Part shown: one piece after another, positions 45,401 through 52,564 of the stretch
Layout: every line of letters starts with the position of its first letter
Numbering within the stretch: the first letter of the stretch is position 1
Source of the DNA: Paraburkholderia sejongensis
GTDB lineage: Bacteria > Pseudomonadota > Gammaproteobacteria > Burkholderiales > Burkholderiaceae
NCBI RefSeq assembly: GCF_020880815.1
Contig: NZ_JAJITD010000007.1
Location: 186,001-250,000 of the forward strand
Direction of reading: 5' to 3'
DNA: 64,000 bases
Made by a program: the position numbers and the translations under genes
The notes under the pieces: model-generated
Seen by the model: only the letters and a program-made list of their open reading frames with translations
The model's database searches: none
Told to the model about the DNA's origin: nothing

Positions 45401-45644
45401 CGCGATCGGTACCGGCGTGATAGGCGGGATGCTGACCGCGACCTTCCTCGCGATCTTCATGATCCCGATGTTCTTCGTGGTGATTCGCGCGAAGTTCGGC
45501 GGCGAGAAGGAAGACCCGGACGAGGCGCTCAAGCACTACGAACAGCATCATCCGCACGATCCGCAAGGCGGCGCGGCGGGTGACTCGGGCAACGCGCCGG
45601 ATGGCAAGGATGCCGGCAAGGACTCGGGCAAGGATGGGCATTGA
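42402..45644 (+). CDS. bpeB: RND multidrug efflux permease
   Basis: Proton-driven inner-membrane drug exporter, 1080 residues, HAE1 class. It begins MAKFFIDRPIFAWVIAIILMLAGI as AcrB/MexB do. The proton-relay pair Asp407/Asp408 (GLLVDDAIVVVENVERV) matches AcrB numbering. Other markers: two porter halves, EDQGTMFV at the second half, and ARLRLRPILMTSLAFILGV. The C-terminal tail beyond MIPMFFVVIRAKFGG is Asp/His/Gly/Lys-rich and extends past AcrB. Substrates not predictable; the BpeAB relative exports macrolides and aminoglycosides. Confidence 0.96.
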   Translation: MAKFFIDRPIFAWVIAIILMLAGIASVFTLPIAQYPTIAPPAVQISANYPGASAKTVENTVTQVIEQQMSGLDHLLYLASTSDDSGTATITLTFAAGTNPDIAQVQVQNKLQLATPLLPQVVQQLGTKVTKSSSSFLLVMAFVSEDGSMTKYDLANYVASNIQDPISRIDGVGTVTLFGSQYAMRIWLDANKLNNFSLTPVDVEAALQSQNVQVAGGGLGGTPSVPGQVLQATITQATLLNTPEQFGNILLKVNKDGSQVRLRDVARIELGGENYNFDTKYNGQPTAGFGIQLATGANALATAKAVRAKVAELSKYFPHGLVVQYPYDTTPFVRLSIEEVVKTLLEGIVLVFLVMYLFLQNLRATLIPTIAVPVVLLGTFAIMSIVGFSINVLSMFGLVLAIGLLVDDAIVVVENVERVMQEEGLSPREATRKAMDQITGALVGVALVLSAVFVPVAFSGGSVGAIYRQFSLTIVAAMVLSVLVALILTPALCATILKPIPKGHHEKATGFFGWFNRTFNSSRDKYHSGVHHVIKRSGRWLIIYMVVIFAVGLLFVKLPKSFLPDEDQGTMFVLVQTPSGSTQETTARALKDVSDYLLVDEKAIVESTFTVNGFSFAGRGQNAGLVFVRMKDYAQRQHADQKVQALVGRLYMHFAGYKNATVFPVNPPSIPELGTAAGFDFQLQDRAGLGHAKLMEARNMLLGLAAKDPTLAQVRPNGLNDTPQFKVNIDREKAEALGVSVSDINTTFSVAWASAYVNNFLDTDGRIKKVYLQGDAPFRMKPEDVSAWFVRNSAGAMVPFSAFASTEWIFGSPKLERYNGISSVEIQGAAAPGKSTGQAMAAMESIVTKLPAGVGYEWTGLSLQERQSGSQAPILYGISILVVFLCLAALYESWSIPFSVIMVVPLGVIGALLAATLRGLENDVFFQVGLLTTVGLSAKNAILIVEFARDLQQKEGMGPIEAALEAARLRLRPILMTSLAFILGVLPLAISNGAGSASQHAIGTGVIGGMLTATFLAIFMIPMFFVVIRAKFGGEKEDPDEALKHYEQHHPHDPQGGAAGDSGNAPDGKDAGKDSGKDGH

Positions 45645-45645
45645 G

Positions 45646-47160
45646 ATGCAAAAACACTCTTTGATTGCAGTGGCGGTGGCATTTCTGGCCGCGGGTTGCA
45701 CGCTGGCGCCGCATTACGAGCGTCCGGCCGCGCCCACGGCGGCCACCTTCCCGAGCGGCGGCGTGTATGACCAGCAGCCGGGCACGGCTGGCGCGCGCAG
45801 CGCGAACGGCCAGGCCGCGGCCGACATCGGCTGGCGCGACTTCTTTGTCGATCAGCGTCTGCAGGAGCTGATCGCGATCGCGCTGAAGAACAACCGCGAT
45901 CTGCGCGTGTCGGTGCTGAACATGCAGGCGTCGGCCGCGCAGTATCGGATCGTGCGCGCGGGCCTGCTGCCCACGCTCGACGCGGCTGCGTCGGGCACCC
46001 GCCAGCGCACGCCGAAGGATCTGACCTTCACCGGCCAGACGCTCTCCACCACGTATTCGGTCGGGCTGAACGCGTCGTGGGAGATCGACTTCTTCGGGCG
46101 CGTGCAAAGCCTGAAGGACCAGGCGTTGGCGACTTACCTGGGCACCGCGCAGGCGCGCAAGGCGGCGGAAATCTCGCTGGTCTCGCAGGTCGCGAACCAG
46201 TACATGACGCTGCTCGAACTCTACGATCTGCAGAAGGTCACCGAGGACACGCTGGCGAACGCGAAGGAGTCGTACCGGATCACCAAGGTCCAGTTCGACA
46301 ACGGCACCGGTACCGAACTCGATCTGCGTCAGGCGGAAACGGTCGTCGAGACCGCGAACGCGAACCTGCAGTCGCAGGCGCGTCTGCTCGCGCAGGCCGA
46401 AAACGCGCTGGTGCTGCTGATCGGCGAGCCGTTGCCGGTCGATCTGCCGCGCGGCTTGCCGTCGGGCGACCAGAACCTGCTGACCGATATCCCGGCAGGG
46501 CTGCCGTCCGATCTGCTGACGCGTCGTCCCGACATCATGGAGGCCGAGCAGAATCTGCTCGCGGCCAACGCGAATATCGGCGCGGCGCGCGCGGCGTTCT
46601 TCCCGAAGGTCTCGCTGACCGGCAGCTTCGGCACGCTGAGCCCGACGCTCGGCGGGCTGTTCAAGCCGGGGTCGGCGGCGTGGAGTTTCGCGCCGTCGAT
46701 CACGCTGCCGATCTTCGAGGGCGGCCAGAACCTCGCGAACCTCGATCTCGCCAACATCCAGAAGAAAGAACAGATCGCCACGTATGAAAAGGCGATCCAG
46801 ACGGCCTTCCGTGAAGTGGCTGACGGCCTCGCCGCGCGCGGCACCTACGATCAGCAGATCGCGGCGCTCGAACGCGACACGGCGGCCGAGCAGCGCCGGC
46901 TCGATCTGTCGAACCTGCGCTACAAGAACGGCGTCGACAGCTATCTGACGGTGCTGACCGCGCAGACCGCGCTGTACGAGGCGCAGCGTTCGCTGGTGAC
47001 CGCGCGGATGGAACGCCTGCAGAACCTGGTGACGCTGTATCAGGCGCTCGGCGGCGGCTGGATCGAGCACACCGGCGACCAGCCGCGTCCCGCGGACGCG
47101 CCGGTCGACTACGGTGCGGCGAGCGCGCCGGTCGCGGCTTCGGCGGCGACGGCGGGGTGA
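45646..47160 (+). CDS. oprB: Outer-membrane efflux channel (TolC/OprM-like lipoprotein)
   Basis: Outer-membrane factor of 504 residues of the NodT/OprM group. Lipobox VAFLAAGC with Cys18. Repeated alpha-barrel parts: VLNMQASAAQYRIVRAGLLPTLDAAASG, NASWEIDFFGRV, VADGLAARGTYDQQI. Completes the tripartite pump. Start 45646 lies 1 base after the pump stop; an in-frame ATG at 45634 (overlapping) is an alternative. Followed by a strong terminator. Confidence 0.93.
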   Translation: MQKHSLIAVAVAFLAAGCTLAPHYERPAAPTAATFPSGGVYDQQPGTAGARSANGQAAADIGWRDFFVDQRLQELIAIALKNNRDLRVSVLNMQASAAQYRIVRAGLLPTLDAAASGTRQRTPKDLTFTGQTLSTTYSVGLNASWEIDFFGRVQSLKDQALATYLGTAQARKAAEISLVSQVANQYMTLLELYDLQKVTEDTLANAKESYRITKVQFDNGTGTELDLRQAETVVETANANLQSQARLLAQAENALVLLIGEPLPVDLPRGLPSGDQNLLTDIPAGLPSDLLTRRPDIMEAEQNLLAANANIGAARAAFFPKVSLTGSFGTLSPTLGGLFKPGSAAWSFAPSITLPIFEGGQNLANLDLANIQKKEQIATYEKAIQTAFREVADGLAARGTYDQQIAALERDTAAEQRRLDLSNLRYKNGVDSYLTVLTAQTALYEAQRSLVTARMERLQNLVTLYQALGGGWIEHTGDQPRPADAPVDYGAASAPVAASAATAG

Positions 47161-47255
47161 GCTTGATGAAGCGCTGAACGGCGCTCGCGTCATGCGGCGC
47201 GGCCTGCTCGAAAGGGTCGGCGCGCCGCGGATGCGCAAAGCGCTGCAGCAAAGCG

Positions 47256-47286
47256 AAAACGCCACGGCATGCCGTGGCGTTTTTTT
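47256..47286 (+). terminator. Terminator after the efflux operon
   Basis: Perfect palindrome AACGCCACGGC / GCCGTGGCGTT centred at 47269-47270, followed by seven T. Confidence 0.92.
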
Positions 47287-47397
47287 ATGCGCGGCATTCG
47301 GCGCCGCGCGGATCGAAGCGGTCGGCCCTGGCCTTAGCGAGCGCCTTGTGAGTCTCGCTGGCGACTCACCGCATGCCCCGCCGAGGCCGCACCTCGC

Positions 47398-48807
47398 TCA
47401 ACGCAAATCCGCCGCGCGCAGCATTTCGTTGTGCTGCGGCTCGCCGCCCGTACGCGCATCGAGGTCGTGCCCGGCGCGGCGAATCTCGCACGTGGCCTTC
47501 TTTTCGCTCTTCACGCCGTTGAAGATCAGGTTCAGCACGACCGCCGACACCGACGCGAGCAGAATCCCGCTATGGAGCAGCGGCGACAACGCCGGCGGCA
47601 GCTGCGCGAAGAAGTGCGGCGACACCACCGGCACGAGCCCGAGCCCGATACTGACCGCGACGATGAACAGGTTGTGCTGGTTGCGCACGAAGTCGACCCG
47701 CGAGAGCACCTTGATGCCGTTCGCCGCGACCATCCCGAACATCACGATGCCGGCACCGCCGAGCACGAAGGGCGGCACCGACGCAACCACCTGCGCCATC
47801 TTCGGAAACAGCCCGAGCAGCACCAGAATCACGCCGCCCGTCGCGCAGACGAAGCGGCTCTTCACGCCGGTCACGCCGATCAGCCCGACGTTCTGCGAAA
47901 ACGACGTATGCGGGAACGAATTGAAGATCCCGCCGATCAGCGTGCCGAGCCCGTCGACGCGCAGCCCGCGCACCAGCGTCTTCTGATCGACCGGACGATC
48001 GACCATGTCGCCGACCGCGAGGAACATGCCGGTCGATTCGATGAAGGTGACGAACATCACGGTGACCATCGTCGCGATCGACAGCGGATCGAAGTGCGGC
48101 AGTCCGAAATGAAACGGCATCACGAAGCCGACCCACGGCGCGTGGGTGACGCCGTCCATGTTGACGCGGCCGAGCAGCAGCGCGATCACGAAGCCGGCGA
48201 CGATGCCGAGGAGCACTGCGATGTTGGCGATGAAGCCCTTTGCGAACTTGTTGATCAACAGGATCAGCGTGAGCACCAGCAGCGACAGGCCGAGGTACAC
48301 CGGATTGCCGTACTCCGGATTGCCGACGCCGCCGGCCGCCCAGTTGATGCCGACTTCCATCAGCGACAGTCCGATCACCGAGATCACCACGCCGATCACG
48401 ACCGGCGGAAAAAAGCGCAGCAGCTTGCCGACCGCCGGCGCGAGCACAATGCCGATCACGCCGGCCGCGATCGTCGAGCCGAAGATGTCGAGGATGCCGA
48501 GCGACGGGTTGGTGCCGATCGCGACCATCGGCCCGACCGCGGCGAAGGTGCAGCCCATGATGACCGGCAGGCGGATGCCGAAGATCCACAGCCCGAGTGT
48601 CTGGATCAGCGTGGCGATGCCGCACGAAAACAGATCGGCGCTGATCAGAAAGGCGATCTGATCCTTCGGCAGCTTCAGCGCCGCGCCGACGATCAGCGGC
48701 ACCGCGACCGCGCCCGCGTACATGACCAGTACGTGCTGGATTCCGAGGGTGAGCAACTGGCCCGCGGGTAGGCGCTCGTCGCACGGGTGAACCGCGTTCG
48801 CTTGCAT
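47398..48807 (-). CDS. NCS2-family nucleobase/urate permease
   Basis: Proton symporter of 469 residues with about 14 hydrophobic segments, nucleobase:cation symporter-2 family. Typical parts: LTLGIQHVLVMYAGAVAVPLIVG, LGLWIFGIRLPVIMGCTFAAVGPMVAIG, MFVTFIESTGMFLAVGD, and NSFPHTSFSQNVGLIGVTGVKSRFV. The group includes xanthine and urate carriers (UacT, XanQ, PbuX); this N-terminus resembles the xanthine/urate branch, but the substrate cannot be fixed. Start 48807 was chosen for its ribosome site GGAGAGAG. Confidence 0.9.
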   Translation of the reverse strand: MQANAVHPCDERLPAGQLLTLGIQHVLVMYAGAVAVPLIVGAALKLPKDQIAFLISADLFSCGIATLIQTLGLWIFGIRLPVIMGCTFAAVGPMVAIGTNPSLGILDIFGSTIAAGVIGIVLAPAVGKLLRFFPPVVIGVVISVIGLSLMEVGINWAAGGVGNPEYGNPVYLGLSLLVLTLILLINKFAKGFIANIAVLLGIVAGFVIALLLGRVNMDGVTHAPWVGFVMPFHFGLPHFDPLSIATMVTVMFVTFIESTGMFLAVGDMVDRPVDQKTLVRGLRVDGLGTLIGGIFNSFPHTSFSQNVGLIGVTGVKSRFVCATGGVILVLLGLFPKMAQVVASVPPFVLGGAGIVMFGMVAANGIKVLSRVDFVRNQHNLFIVAVSIGLGLVPVVSPHFFAQLPPALSPLLHSGILLASVSAVVLNLIFNGVKSEKKATCEIRRAGHDLDARTGGEPQHNEMLRAADLR

Positions 48808-49195
48808 ATCGTCTCTCTCCACCATCTCGTTTGGGATGACTCCAAGGTATCGGGGACGAAAAAGCGCAACAAGACCGCTGGCGCCTATTCCGGCATTCCC
48901 GGCGACGATATGCGGCGGCGTCGTTTGAAAGGCGAATTAAAGGTGCATGGCTGGGCGGCCGGTGAGCGATTGCTCGCGCAGCGGCGCCGGGCCCCGCTGG
49001 ACGGCGGATACGCGCGGCGCGGCGCACGAGGACTGTCGATTCGTTGCGGGCGGGCATATGTGTGAGAATCAATGGCGTGTATCACGCCTCTCACATAGTC
49101 CTGTTTCGACGCGCGTCGCGGCGCGACGGGGTTAACCCGCGAAGCGGGATTTTTCTACACTTCATTTCGACGTCCTGACCGACGTCCCGACACCC
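48808..49195. other. 388-base divergent gap, permease / kinase
   Basis: No gene recognised. The notable feature is the nested inverted repeat at 49061-49095; no clear promoter is visible by eye. Confidence 0.5.
49061..49095. promoter_or_regulatory. Nested inverted repeat upstream of the FGGY kinase
   Basis: TGTGAGA (49061-49067), six unpaired bases, then GGCGTG (49074-49079), TAT, CACGCC (49083-49088), and TCTCACA (49089-49095). Both arm pairs match perfectly, giving a 13-bp stem with a 6-base bulge, 101 bases before the kinase. Could be an operator or a leader hairpin. Confidence 0.5.
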
Positions 49196-50665
49196 ATGAG
49201 TTTTCTCGGCATCGACCTCGGCACCGGCTCCCTGAAAGCGGCAATCGTCGACGAAGAGGGGCGCGAGCAGGCGGTGTCGAGCGTCGCGTATACGCTGGAT
49301 ACGCCGCATCCGGGTTGGGCCGAAATCGACGTGCGCATCTGGTGGCGCGCGCTCGTCGACGCGCTCGCACAGTTGCCGCGCGAGTTGCGCGACGGCGTGC
49401 GGGCGATCGGCTTTTCCGGGCAGATGCACGGCGTCGTGCTGGTCGATGCGGCCGGCGACGCGGTGCGGCCCGCGCTGCTGTGGCCCGACTCGCGCGCGCT
49501 CGACCTGCTCGACGCGTGGCCCGAGCCGCAGCCCAATCCGGTCGCGCCCGGCATGGCCGGGCCGCTGCTGCGGTGGATTTTGCGCCACGAACCCCAGAGC
49601 GCGCGCCGCACGCGCTGGGCGTTGCAGCCGAAGGACTGGCTGCGGGTCGCGCTCGGCGGCGCGTGCGTGACCGATGCGTCCGATGCGTGCGCGACCGCGC
49701 TCGCCAGTGCCGCCGGCGTGTGGGACGACGCGCTGCTGGCGCGTCTGGCGATCCCGCGCGAGTGGTTCGCGCCGTTGGCGCCGTCGTATGCGGCGGCCGG
49801 CAGGTTGTCGCCGCGGGCCGCGCAGGCGCTCGGCTTGCGCGCCGGCATCGTGCTCGCGACCGGCGCCGCGGATACGCCGTGCGCGGCGCTCGGCAGCGGT
49901 CTCGCGGACGACGGCGACGCGTTGCTGACCACCGGCAGCGGCGGCCAGATCGTCGTACTCGCGAATGACGAACCGGCGGCGCTGCGAGGTCTGCACTGCT
50001 ATCGCGCGGCAAGCGATCACTGGTACCGGATGGCGGCGATGCAGAACGTCGGCATCGCGCTGGAGCGGGTGCGCGGGTGGCTGTCGTATGAATGGGCGGA
50101 CGCTTATCGGGAAGCGTTTGGGGATCCGAACTATTCGGCGGCCGGCGGCGCGCCCGTTTGCGCATCGAATCTGACGTTCCTGCCGTACCTCACCGGCGAA
50201 CGCACGCCGTGGCTCAACCCGCAGGCGCGTGGCGGCTGGCTCGGTCTATCGCTAGAACACACGCGCGGCGCGATGATGCGCGCCGCGTTCGAAGGCGTCG
50301 CGTTTTCACTGCGCGCGGGGCTCGACGCGATTCGTGCGAGCGGCGCGAGCGTGACCGCGCTGAAGCTCGCGGGCGGCGGGTCGGTCGACGCGCGCTGGCG
50401 AGAACTGCTCGCCGATGCGCTCGAGGTCGAGTTGTACGCGCTCGATTGCCCGAACGCGGCGCCGCGCGGCGCGGCGATCCTCGGCGGTGTTGCGTGCGGG
50501 CATTGGCAGACGCGCGATCTGGCCGCGCTCGCGCCCGGCGCGACGCGGGTGGCGGGTTCGAGTGGCGATGCGGCGCTCGCCGGGCGTTACGCGCGCTTCG
50601 TCGAGTTGTATGGCTGCGTGGTGCCATGGTTCGGCGGCGCGCCGCAGCGCTCTGGACAGAAGTAA
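49196..50665 (+). CDS. FGGY-family carbohydrate kinase, xylulokinase-like
   Basis: 489-residue sugar kinase. N-terminal phosphate loop FLGIDLGTGSLKAAIVD; SGQMHGVVLVD; catalytic Asp226 in ATGAADTPCAAL; FLPYLTGERTPWLNPQARGGWLGL and LAGGGSVDARWREL in the C-terminal half. It resembles xylulokinase in layout but is diverged: LLWPDSR replaces the WND motif and the following lid region is shorter than in the second kinase at 61910. It is not next to any transporter or dehydrogenase, so its substrate is unknown. Confidence 0.85.
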   Translation: MSFLGIDLGTGSLKAAIVDEEGREQAVSSVAYTLDTPHPGWAEIDVRIWWRALVDALAQLPRELRDGVRAIGFSGQMHGVVLVDAAGDAVRPALLWPDSRALDLLDAWPEPQPNPVAPGMAGPLLRWILRHEPQSARRTRWALQPKDWLRVALGGACVTDASDACATALASAAGVWDDALLARLAIPREWFAPLAPSYAAAGRLSPRAAQALGLRAGIVLATGAADTPCAALGSGLADDGDALLTTGSGGQIVVLANDEPAALRGLHCYRAASDHWYRMAAMQNVGIALERVRGWLSYEWADAYREAFGDPNYSAAGGAPVCASNLTFLPYLTGERTPWLNPQARGGWLGLSLEHTRGAMMRAAFEGVAFSLRAGLDAIRASGASVTALKLAGGGSVDARWRELLADALEVELYALDCPNAAPRGAAILGGVACGHWQTRDLAALAPGATRVAGSSGDAALAGRYARFVELYGCVVPWFGGAPQRSGQK

Positions 50666-50712
50666 GGGCACGGCAGCAAGCTCGCAGTGGCAATCGCCCA
50701 GCAAGACCTGGC

Positions 50713-50754
50713 GGCAATAACGGCGCGACAATAACGGCGCGGCAATCACTGCGC
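50713..50754 (+). repeat. 14-bp tandem repeat after the kinase
   Basis: Three 14-bp units: GGCAATAACGGCGC (50713-50726), GACAATAACGGCGC (50727-50740) and GGCAATCACTGCGC (50741-50754), just after the kinase stop and ahead of the terminator. Confidence 0.85.
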
Positions 50755-50764
50755 CGCCCGCAAT

Positions 50765-50800
50765 GCAAAACGGCGGCACGTCACCGTGCCGCCGTTTTGC
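50765..50800. terminator. Bidirectional terminator, kinase / znuB
   Basis: A 16-bp perfect stem (GCAAAACGGCGGCACG 50765-50780 with 50785-50800) between convergent genes, with A/T runs at the base of the stem. Confidence 0.9.
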
Positions 50801-50823
50801 ATTTCAACGAGTCCCGCGCCGGC

Positions 50824-51606
50824 TCAATGCCGCTTCAACAAACTCCCGCCATACACCAGCGCGGACAGCACGGTAATCCAGAAACTGGTCGGCCAGTCGG
50901 TATAGAACGCGAGCGTCAAACCGAGCCACGCCTGCGCGAGCGCGAACAGCGCGGCCAGCACCAGCCCGGTCGAGAGCCGCGTGCTGAGGTTCTGCGCGGC
51001 GGCGGCCGGACCGACCATCAGCGTGAACACCAGCAGCACGCCGACGATCTGCGTGCACGCGGCGACCGCCAGCGCGGCGATCGCCAGAAACAGCACCGAC
51101 ACGCGACGCAGCGACACGCCCTTCGCCTCCGCGAGTTCGGGCTGTAGCGACGCGAACAGCAACGGCCGCATGATCGCCGCGAGCGCGGCGAGGCTGACCA
51201 CGCCCAACGCGGCCAGCACGCCGAGCGTCGATGCATTGACGCCGAGCACGTTGCCGAACAGCAGCGCGGTGACCTGGGTCGCATACGCGGTGAAGAAGTG
51301 CAGGAACAGCAGCCCGAAGCCGAGCGACAGCGACAGGATCACGCCGATCGCGACATCGCGTCCCGCGAGCCGCTCGCCGAGCGCGCCCATGCCGACGCCG
51401 GCCGCCAGCGTGAAGCCGATCATCCCCCAGATCGGCGAGATGCCGATCAGCACCGCGCCGGTCGCGCCGGTGAAGCCGACGTGCGACAGCGCGTGACCCG
51501 CGAAGGTCTGGCCGCGCATCACCAGAAAATAGCCGACCACCCCGGCCAGCACCGCGACGATCCCCGACGCCGCGAACGCGTTGACCATGAAATCGTATTC
51601 AAACAT
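50824..51606 (-). CDS. znuB: Zinc ABC transporter permease ZnuB
   Basis: Inner-membrane permease of 260 residues with seven or more hydrophobic segments (ABC-3 family). Features: FVVNAF-like N-terminus MFEYDFMVNAFAASGIVAVLAGVVGYFLVMRGQTFAGHALSHVGFTGATGA, and LEPELAEAKGVSLRR (the coupling region). Last gene of zur-znuA-znuC-znuB; its start overlaps znuC by 8 bases. Imports Zn2+ across the inner membrane with ZnuA and ZnuC. Confidence 0.93.
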   Translation of the reverse strand: MFEYDFMVNAFAASGIVAVLAGVVGYFLVMRGQTFAGHALSHVGFTGATGAVLIGISPIWGMIGFTLAAGVGMGALGERLAGRDVAIGVILSLSLGFGLLFLHFFTAYATQVTALLFGNVLGVNASTLGVLAALGVVSLAALAAIMRPLLFASLQPELAEAKGVSLRRVSVLFLAIAALAVAACTQIVGVLLVFTLMVGPAAAAQNLSTRLSTGLVLAALFALAQAWLGLTLAFYTDWPTSFWITVLSALVYGGSLLKRH

Positions 51607-52564
51607 CGTGCGTGTGTCCGTCGCGAGAATCGTGCTGGTGGGAGTGATGGTGCGAATGCCCATGCTCGTGCGAATGGCCGTGCGCATGACCGTGCGAATG
51701 ACCGCCGGCTTCGTCGTGTTCGTGCTCGTGATCGTGCTTCTCGACCTCGACGCCGCCCGACATCACGAAGATGCGGCCGTTCACGCGCATCACGTCGATC
51801 GGCGAACCATACAGACGCGACAGTACCGGCCGGGTGATCACTTCATCGACGGTGCCGAGCGCGGCCACGCCGCTGCCGAGATACAGCACGCGGTCGAGCG
51901 AATTGAGCAGCGGATTGAGTTCGTGCGCGGAAAACAGCACCGCGATGCCGAGTTCCCGCTGCACGCGCCGCACCAGTTCGACGACGCTTTTCTGATGATG
52001 CGGATCGAGGCTGATCAGCGGTTCGTCGAGCAGCAGAAGCTTCGGATTGCCGAGCAGGCATTGTGCGAGCAGCAGGCGCTGGCGCTCGCCGCCCGACAGT
52101 TCCGACAACGGCCGCAGCGCGAGCTTGCTCGCGCCGACCAGATCGAGCACCCGGTCCACTTCCGCGCGGGTGTTCGCATCCGCGTGCGGCAGGCCCCAGC
52201 GATGCCCGTCGGCGGCCATCGCGACGAAATCGCGGCCGCGCACGCGGCGTCCGGCGAGCGCGCTGCGCGTCTGCGGCATATAACCGATCGACGCGTTGCC
52301 GCGCTCGATCGCCTGCCCGAGCACGCGGATCGCGCCGCCGGCGGCCGGCACGAGGCCGAGCACCGCGCGCATCAGCGTGGTCTTGCCGGCGCCGTTCGGG
52401 CCCAGCACGCCGATGAATTCGCCCTGATTCACGACGAAGCTGGTGTCGCGCAGGATGGTGCGGCCGCCGAGTTCGAGCGTCACGTGCTCGAGTTCGAGCA
52501 CCGGCGCGTTGCCGCGGGCGACGGCGGGCGTAGCCGCTGGCGCTTGCTGGCCAGTCGATGTCAT
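51599..52564 (-). CDS. znuC: Zinc ABC transporter ATP-binding protein ZnuC with histidine-rich tail
   Basis: 321 residues against about 250 in E. coli. ATPase core: Walker A GPNGAGKTT, signature LSGGERQRLLLAQ, Walker B LLLLDEPLISLD, H-loop FSAHELN. After the fold ends near RIFVMSGGVEVE, a tail of about 45 residues carries 19 histidines with Asp/Glu/Ser/Gly (GGHSHGHAHGHSHEHGHSHH), a probable cytoplasmic zinc-binding segment. Start 52564 overlaps the znuA stop by 4 bases (ATGA); a start farther upstream would translate the znuA-end repeat. Confidence 0.93.
   Translation of the reverse strand: MTSTGQQAPAATPAVARGNAPVLELEHVTLELGGRTILRDTSFVVNQGEFIGVLGPNGAGKTTLMRAVLGLVPAAGGAIRVLGQAIERGNASIGYMPQTRSALAGRRVRGRDFVAMAADGHRWGLPHADANTRAEVDRVLDLVGASKLALRPLSELSGGERQRLLLAQCLLGNPKLLLLDEPLISLDPHHQKSVVELVRRVQRELGIAVLFSAHELNPLLNSLDRVLYLGSGVAALGTVDEVITRPVLSRLYGSPIDVMRVNGRIFVMSGGVEVEKHDHEHEHDEAGGHSHGHAHGHSHEHGHSHHHSHQHDSRDGHTHDV

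Noticed and set aside
41223..45701. Two long minus-strand open frames (about 710 and 675 residues) opposite the efflux genes
   Set aside because: His/Arg/Asp-rich shadow translations with no domain pattern; the plus-strand pump motifs are unambiguous.
49061..49095. The TGTGA / TCACA arms as a CRP site
   Set aside because: The arms are separated by 24-25 bases instead of six, so it does not fit the CRP operator.
50713..50754. Short direct repeats as a CRISPR array
   Set aside because: Units are 14 bp with no spacers, and no cas genes are present; the same applies to the other short arrays.
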